Below are positions 60,661-64,000 of a stretch of DNA of 64,000 bases, one piece after another. How positions within the stretch are numbered: the first letter of the stretch is position 1; each line of letters starts with the position of its first letter. This stretch comes from Simiduia aestuariiviva. Its GTDB lineage: Bacteria > Pseudomonadota > Gammaproteobacteria > Pseudomonadales > Cellvibrionaceae. The notes under the pieces were generated by a model. The model saw nothing but the letters and a program-made list of their open reading frames with translations. It made no database searches and was not told where the DNA came from. The stretch is from positions 423,348-487,347 of the forward strand of contig NZ_JACHXZ010000004.1 of NCBI RefSeq assembly GCF_014192475.1. The letters run 5' to 3'. The translations under genes and the position numbers were made by a program.

Positions 60661-61473
60661 ATGCCTTCTGCCTCAACGCTTTTGCTGGGTTTTGGCGATA
60701 TCGCGCAACGTGTGGCGGCGCGCTTGCCGGGTTCATGCACCGGCGTGCGTCGCACGCCCAGCGCCGGTTGCATCGCGGCCGACGCCACCAATAAGGCTGC
60801 TTTAACGGAAATCCTAGCGCCGGGCTTTGATCGCATCTTAGTCACCATGACGCCCACGGCGCGTTCCGACAGTGGCTATAGAGACAGCTATGTGGCGGCG
60901 GCCGATGCACTGGCGGAGAGTCTGCATCAGTTGGATCAACGGCCGAGAGTGGTGTTTGTATCGAGCACATCGGTGTACGGGCAGGCAAGTGGCGAGTGGG
61001 TGGATGAGTCCAGCGCTACGGAGCCTGAGCACTTTAGCGGCAAGCGGTTACTGGAAGCCGAGCGGCGCTTGTGTTCGGCCGATCTGCCGGTTGTGATCGC
61101 CCGCCTATCGGGCATTTATGGTCCAGGCCGAGACCGGCTGCTAACGCAGGTGCGCGATGGGGCTGTGCGCCGAAATTTACTGGCCTACAGCAATCGCATT
61201 CACGCCGATGACGCCGCCAGCGCCCTGTGTCACCTTCTGGCATTGGCGGAGCCTGCGCAGTGTTATTTGGTGTCGGACGATGCGCCTGTGTTGCTGGCAG
61301 AAGTGGTGCGTGGGTTGGCTAAACTGCAGCAGGTCGTTGCACCGGAACAGAGCCAAGGCGGGCCATTGAGTGGTAAACGCGTGTGCAATGCACGGCTTAA
61401 AGCGTCGGGTTGGGCGCCCGCCTACCCAGACTGGCGGGCGGGGTACCAAGCGATAATGGCCGACCTTAAATGA
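60661..61473 (+). CDS. NAD(P)-binding SDR/epimerase-like protein
   Basis: 270 residues with a Rossmann start [18 protein letters not shown] (GxGxxA type) and the strand [20 protein letters not shown], as in extended SDR and YeeZ-like proteins. The usual YxxxK catalytic pair is not seen: the equivalent position reads [14 protein letters not shown], with Phe for Tyr. [15 protein letters not shown] and [15 protein letters not shown] are typical of the epimerase group. The substrate is unknown. It starts at ATG 60661 with GGGGA 7-11 bases upstream and overlaps the convergent ridA gene by 8 bases. Confidence 0.8.
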   Translation: MPSASTLLLGFGDIAQRVAARLPGSCTGVRRTPSAGCIAADATNKAALTEILAPGFDRILVTMTPTARSDSGYRDSYVAAADALAESLHQLDQRPRVVFVSSTSVYGQASGEWVDESSATEPEHFSGKRLLEAERRLCSADLPVVIARLSGIYGPGRDRLLTQVRDGAVRRNLLAYSNRIHADDAASALCHLLALAEPAQCYLVSDDAPVLLAEVVRGLAKLQQVVAPEQSQGGPLSGKRVCNARLKASGWAPAYPDWRAGYQAIMADLK

Positions 61474-61849
61474 CCATCACCGCTTCCGCTTCAAACTGTG
61501 CGCCCTTGGGCAGTTCGCTCACACCCACGGCGGCACGGGCGGGATAGGGTTGTTGAAAATACTCAGCCATCACCTCATTCACCACCGGAAAATTGCCCAG
61601 ATCGGCGAGGTAGAGGTTCAGTTTGACGATATCAGCTAAGGAGCCGTTGGCGGCTTCGCACACGGCGCTGAGGTTTTTGAACACTTGATGGGCTTGAGCC
61701 CGAAAATCGCCCTCTACCATCACCATGGTTTCTGGCACCAACGGAATTTGTCCCGACAGGTACACCGTGTTGTTAACTTTAACGGCTTGCGAATAAGTGC
61801 CGATGGCAGCGGGTGCTTTATCGGTGCTGATGATGGCTTTGTTAGTCAT
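61466..61849 (-). CDS. ridA: RidA family reactive intermediate/imine deaminase
   Basis: 127-residue protein of the YjgF/RidA family, which hydrolyses reactive enamines and imines formed by PLP enzymes such as threonine dehydratase. [26 protein letters not shown], and [26 protein letters not shown] contain the active-site Arg105 and Glu120-type residues (Arg105 confirmed by counting). It forms trimers in the family. ATG start. Located between the SDR gene and spoT; the placement beside spoT is common in gammaproteobacteria. Confidence 0.94.
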   Translation of the reverse strand: MTNKAIISTDKAPAAIGTYSQAVKVNNTVYLSGQIPLVPETMVMVEGDFRAQAHQVFKNLSAVCEAANGSLADIVKLNLYLADLGNFPVVNEVMAEYFQQPYPARAAVGVSELPKGAQFEAEAVMVI

Positions 61850-61947
61850 TGGGCTACCTCGGAAAAAGCGACCAGTATAAGGGCATTGACCGGTGGGTCG
61901 TCAATGCAGCTGGCGGCGCAATCACGGAGTTGCCGAGGCGACTGATG

Positions 61948-64000
61948 CTAGTTGCGGTGGCGGCTGATGCGAATCACTGAGCGCAGGGTCTTCACGCGGC
62001 GCAAAATCGTGGCGAGGTGAACGCGGTTGAGCACGCCCAAGGTGAGGTTGATGACGCTGTTGTGGGCGTCGCGCTCGTGCACATTGATCTGCTCGATATT
62101 GGCATTTTGTTCGGTGATGCGAGTGGCAAGGCCGGCGATGATGCCGCGCCCCGACTCCACTTCAACGCGAATGTCCACCGGGAACTCGCCGCGCACGTCG
62201 GGCGACCAGTTTACCATGGCGATCTTCTCTGGGTTTTCACGCAGTTCGATGATATTGCGGCAGGTGTCATGGTGCACCACCAGCCCTTTGCCGGCGCTGA
62301 TGTGCCCGACAATGGGGTCGCCTGGAATGGGGCGGCAACAGCGCGCAAAACTGATCATCATGCCATCGGCCGATTCAATCATGAGTGGCGATTGGGCGTT
62401 GGCCTTGCGGCTGTCGGAAGGCACTAAATTAGCGACGGCATGGGGCAGACGCTTGCCTAAACCTATCTCTTCAAACAGCGTTTCCATGCTGTGAGTGCCG
62501 GCATCTTTGAGCAACGTTTTGCGGGATTCTTTGTCGAGATTTTGTAACTCCAAACCTCGATCGGCCAGTGAACGCGTGAGCAGTTTGCGGCCCAGCTCAA
62601 TGGATTCGTGATGGCGCTGGTGCTTTAAGAAGTGGCGAATAGCGGAGCGCGCCTTGCCCGAGGTGACGAAATTCAGCCAGGCGGGATTGGGTTGGGCGCT
62701 GGCGGCGGTGATGATGGTCACCTTTTGCCCACTTTGCAGGGGCTGGGACAGCGGCGCCAGTCGATCGTTGATGCGACAAGCCACGCACGCATTGCCCACA
62801 TCCGTGTGCACGGCGTAGGCAAAATCCACCGGTGTCGCACCGCTGGGCAATTCCACAATGCGGCCTTTGGGGGTGAATACATACACCTCGTCCGGGAACA
62901 AATCGATTTTGACGTTCTCGATGAACTCCAAGCTGTCGCCCGCGCGCTGCTGCATTTCAAGCAGCCCTTGCACCCACTGGCGCGCGCGCAGGTGGCTGGC
63001 GTTGGGGTTGTCGTTGGTTTTGTAGAGCCAGTGAGCGGCGATGCCACTGTTGGCCATCTCATCCATTTCCTTGGTGCGGATCTGCACTTCGATAGGCACG
63101 CCATGCATGCCCACTAGCACGGTGTGCAGCGATTGGTAGCCATTGGTTTTGGGGATGGCGATGTAATCTTTGAATTCGGTAATGATGGGCTTGTACAGGT
63201 TGTGGATGGCACCCAGGGTGCGATAGCAGGTGTCCACTGAGTCGACGATGATGCGGAAGGCGTAGACGTCCATAATTTCTTTGAACGACTTTTTCTTGGA
63301 GCGCATCTTGGTGTAAATACTGTACAAGTGCTTTTCGCGGCCTATTACCAGGGCGTTGATCAGTTCATCTTCCAGGCGTTTCTGCAGGCTCTGTCGGATT
63401 TTTTCAACCAGCTCTTTGCGGTTGCCCCGCGCACTTTGCAGTGCGGCCTTGAGGCGTTTAGCGCGCAGCGGGTGCATGGCGGAAAAGCCGCGATTTTCAA
63501 ACTCAATGCGCATGTCGTTCATGCCTAAACGGTGGGCAATAGGCGCGTAGATTTCTAGAGTTTCACGGGCGATGCGGCGTTTCTTGTCGGGCGGCATCAC
63601 GCCCAAAGTGCGCATGTTGTGCAGCCGGTCTGCCAGCTTTACCAAGATCACCCGAATATCGCGTGCCATGGCCAGCGTCATCTTCTGGAAATTCTCGGCC
63701 TGCTTTTCCGCTTGTGATTCGAATTCGATTTGCGTGAGCTTGCTGACCCCGTCCACTAGATCGGCGACGGTTTCGCCAAACTGCTCGCCCAAGCTGGTTT
63801 TGGCTATGCCGGTGTCTTCAATGACGTCGTGGAGCATGGCCGCCATCAAGCTTTGATGGTCCATGTGCATGTTGGAAAGAATGGCGGCTACCGCGAGTGG
63901 GTGGGTGATGTAGGGATCACCCGAGCGCCGCTTTTGGCCGTCGTGCGCCTGCTCTGCATAGAGGTAGGCGCGGCGGACCAAATTGATATGTGTAGGTTCT
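61948..64000 (-). CDS. spoT: bifunctional (p)ppGpp synthetase/hydrolase SpoT, N-terminus outside the window
   Basis: 683 residues are visible; the reading frame stays open to the edge, so the first few residues (about 20-25 by comparison with E. coli) are missing. Domains in order: HD hydrolase (YAEQAHDGQKRRSGDPYITHPLAVA, MAAMLHDVIEDT), synthetase (ALVIGREKHLYSIYTKM, MDVYAFRIIVDS, YIAIPKTNGYQSLHT), TGS (FTPKGRIVELPSGATPVDFAYAVHTDVG), and the C-terminal regulatory and ACT regions (ADGMMISFARCCRPIPGDPIVGHI). Active hydrolase residues suggest SpoT rather than RelA. ridA lies 98 bases downstream. Confidence 0.96.
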   Translation of the reverse strand, partial: EPTHINLVRRAYLYAEQAHDGQKRRSGDPYITHPLAVAAILSNMHMDHQSLMAAMLHDVIEDTGIAKTSLGEQFGETVADLVDGVSKLTQIEFESQAEKQAENFQKMTLAMARDIRVILVKLADRLHNMRTLGVMPPDKKRRIARETLEIYAPIAHRLGMNDMRIEFENRGFSAMHPLRAKRLKAALQSARGNRKELVEKIRQSLQKRLEDELINALVIGREKHLYSIYTKMRSKKKSFKEIMDVYAFRIIVDSVDTCYRTLGAIHNLYKPIITEFKDYIAIPKTNGYQSLHTVLVGMHGVPIEVQIRTKEMDEMANSGIAAHWLYKTNDNPNASHLRARQWVQGLLEMQQRAGDSLEFIENVKIDLFPDEVYVFTPKGRIVELPSGATPVDFAYAVHTDVGNACVACRINDRLAPLSQPLQSGQKVTIITAASAQPNPAWLNFVTSGKARSAIRHFLKHQRHHESIELGRKLLTRSLADRGLELQNLDKESRKTLLKDAGTHSMETLFEEIGLGKRLPHAVANLVPSDSRKANAQSPLMIESADGMMISFARCCRPIPGDPIVGHISAGKGLVVHHDTCRNIIELRENPEKIAMVNWSPDVRGEFPVDIRVEVESGRGIIAGLATRITEQNANIEQINVHERDAHNSVINLTLGVLNRVHLATILRRVKTLRSVIRISRHRN

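Overview
The window is chromosomal DNA of a gammaproteobacterium and carries the region around the replication origin. Protein sequences and gene order (dnaA-dnaN-recF-gyrB next to plsC-gmhB-glyS-glyQ; rpmH-rnpA-yidD-yidC-mnmE / mnmG-rsmG-parA-parB-atp; pst-phoU near phoBR-ubiA-ubiC, oxyR-recG and spoT) resemble Pseudomonas and its marine relatives of the Cellvibrionales type. The genus is an inference; no rRNA gene is present to fix it. Apart from one AT-rich lipoprotein gene, coding is dense and looks vertically inherited. I see no tRNA, rRNA, CRISPR array, IS element or prophage.

Layout. 1-5.7 kb: the end of trkH, a lipid A-type acyltransferase, and a forward glyQ-glyS-gmhB-plsC run closed by a two-way terminator. 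5.8-12 kb: gyrB, recF, dnaN and dnaA on the minus strand, with two parS sites inside recF. 12-12.6 kb: dnaA/rpmH gap, an origin-like region where gene direction switches. 12.6-32.7 kb: one long forward block: rpmH, rnpA, yidD, yidC, mnmE, a second origin-like gap, mnmG, rsmG, parA, parB, the nine-gene ATP synthase operon, glmU, glmS and a tlyA-type methyltransferase. 32.7-40.2 kb: an AT-rich lipoprotein gene, hexR with a HexR operator, uvrD, and a TRAP transporter whose parts are split between strands with a YciA-type thioesterase between them. 40.2-46 kb: phosphate operon pstS-pstC-pstA-pstB-phoU behind a clear Pho box. 46-50.5 kb: small poorly characterised genes (DUF4265-like, yaaA, TfoX-like, a response regulator with a degenerate PilZ-like tail, a DUF938 methyltransferase, a COG3146 acyltransferase-like protein). 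50.6-54.2 kb: phoR, phoB (own Pho box), ubiA, ubiC. 54.2-64 kb: HU, a dicarboxylate/amino acid symporter, a YbaK-HDOD fusion, recG, oxyR, an SDR-type protein, ridA, and spoT running off the end.

How the parts fit. DnaA, the beta clamp, RecF, gyrase, ParAB, parS and the origin-like gaps form the initiation and segregation neighbourhood. PhoBR and Pst-PhoU form a complete phosphate-sensing circuit, joined by Pho boxes at both loci. I found no unmistakable undescribed system. The observations most worth checking are the two competing origin candidates, the parS pair that shapes the RecF protein sequence, the HexR operator shared by hexR and uvrD, hairpins touching the recF and mnmE start regions, and the YbaK-HDOD and receiver-PilZ fusions.
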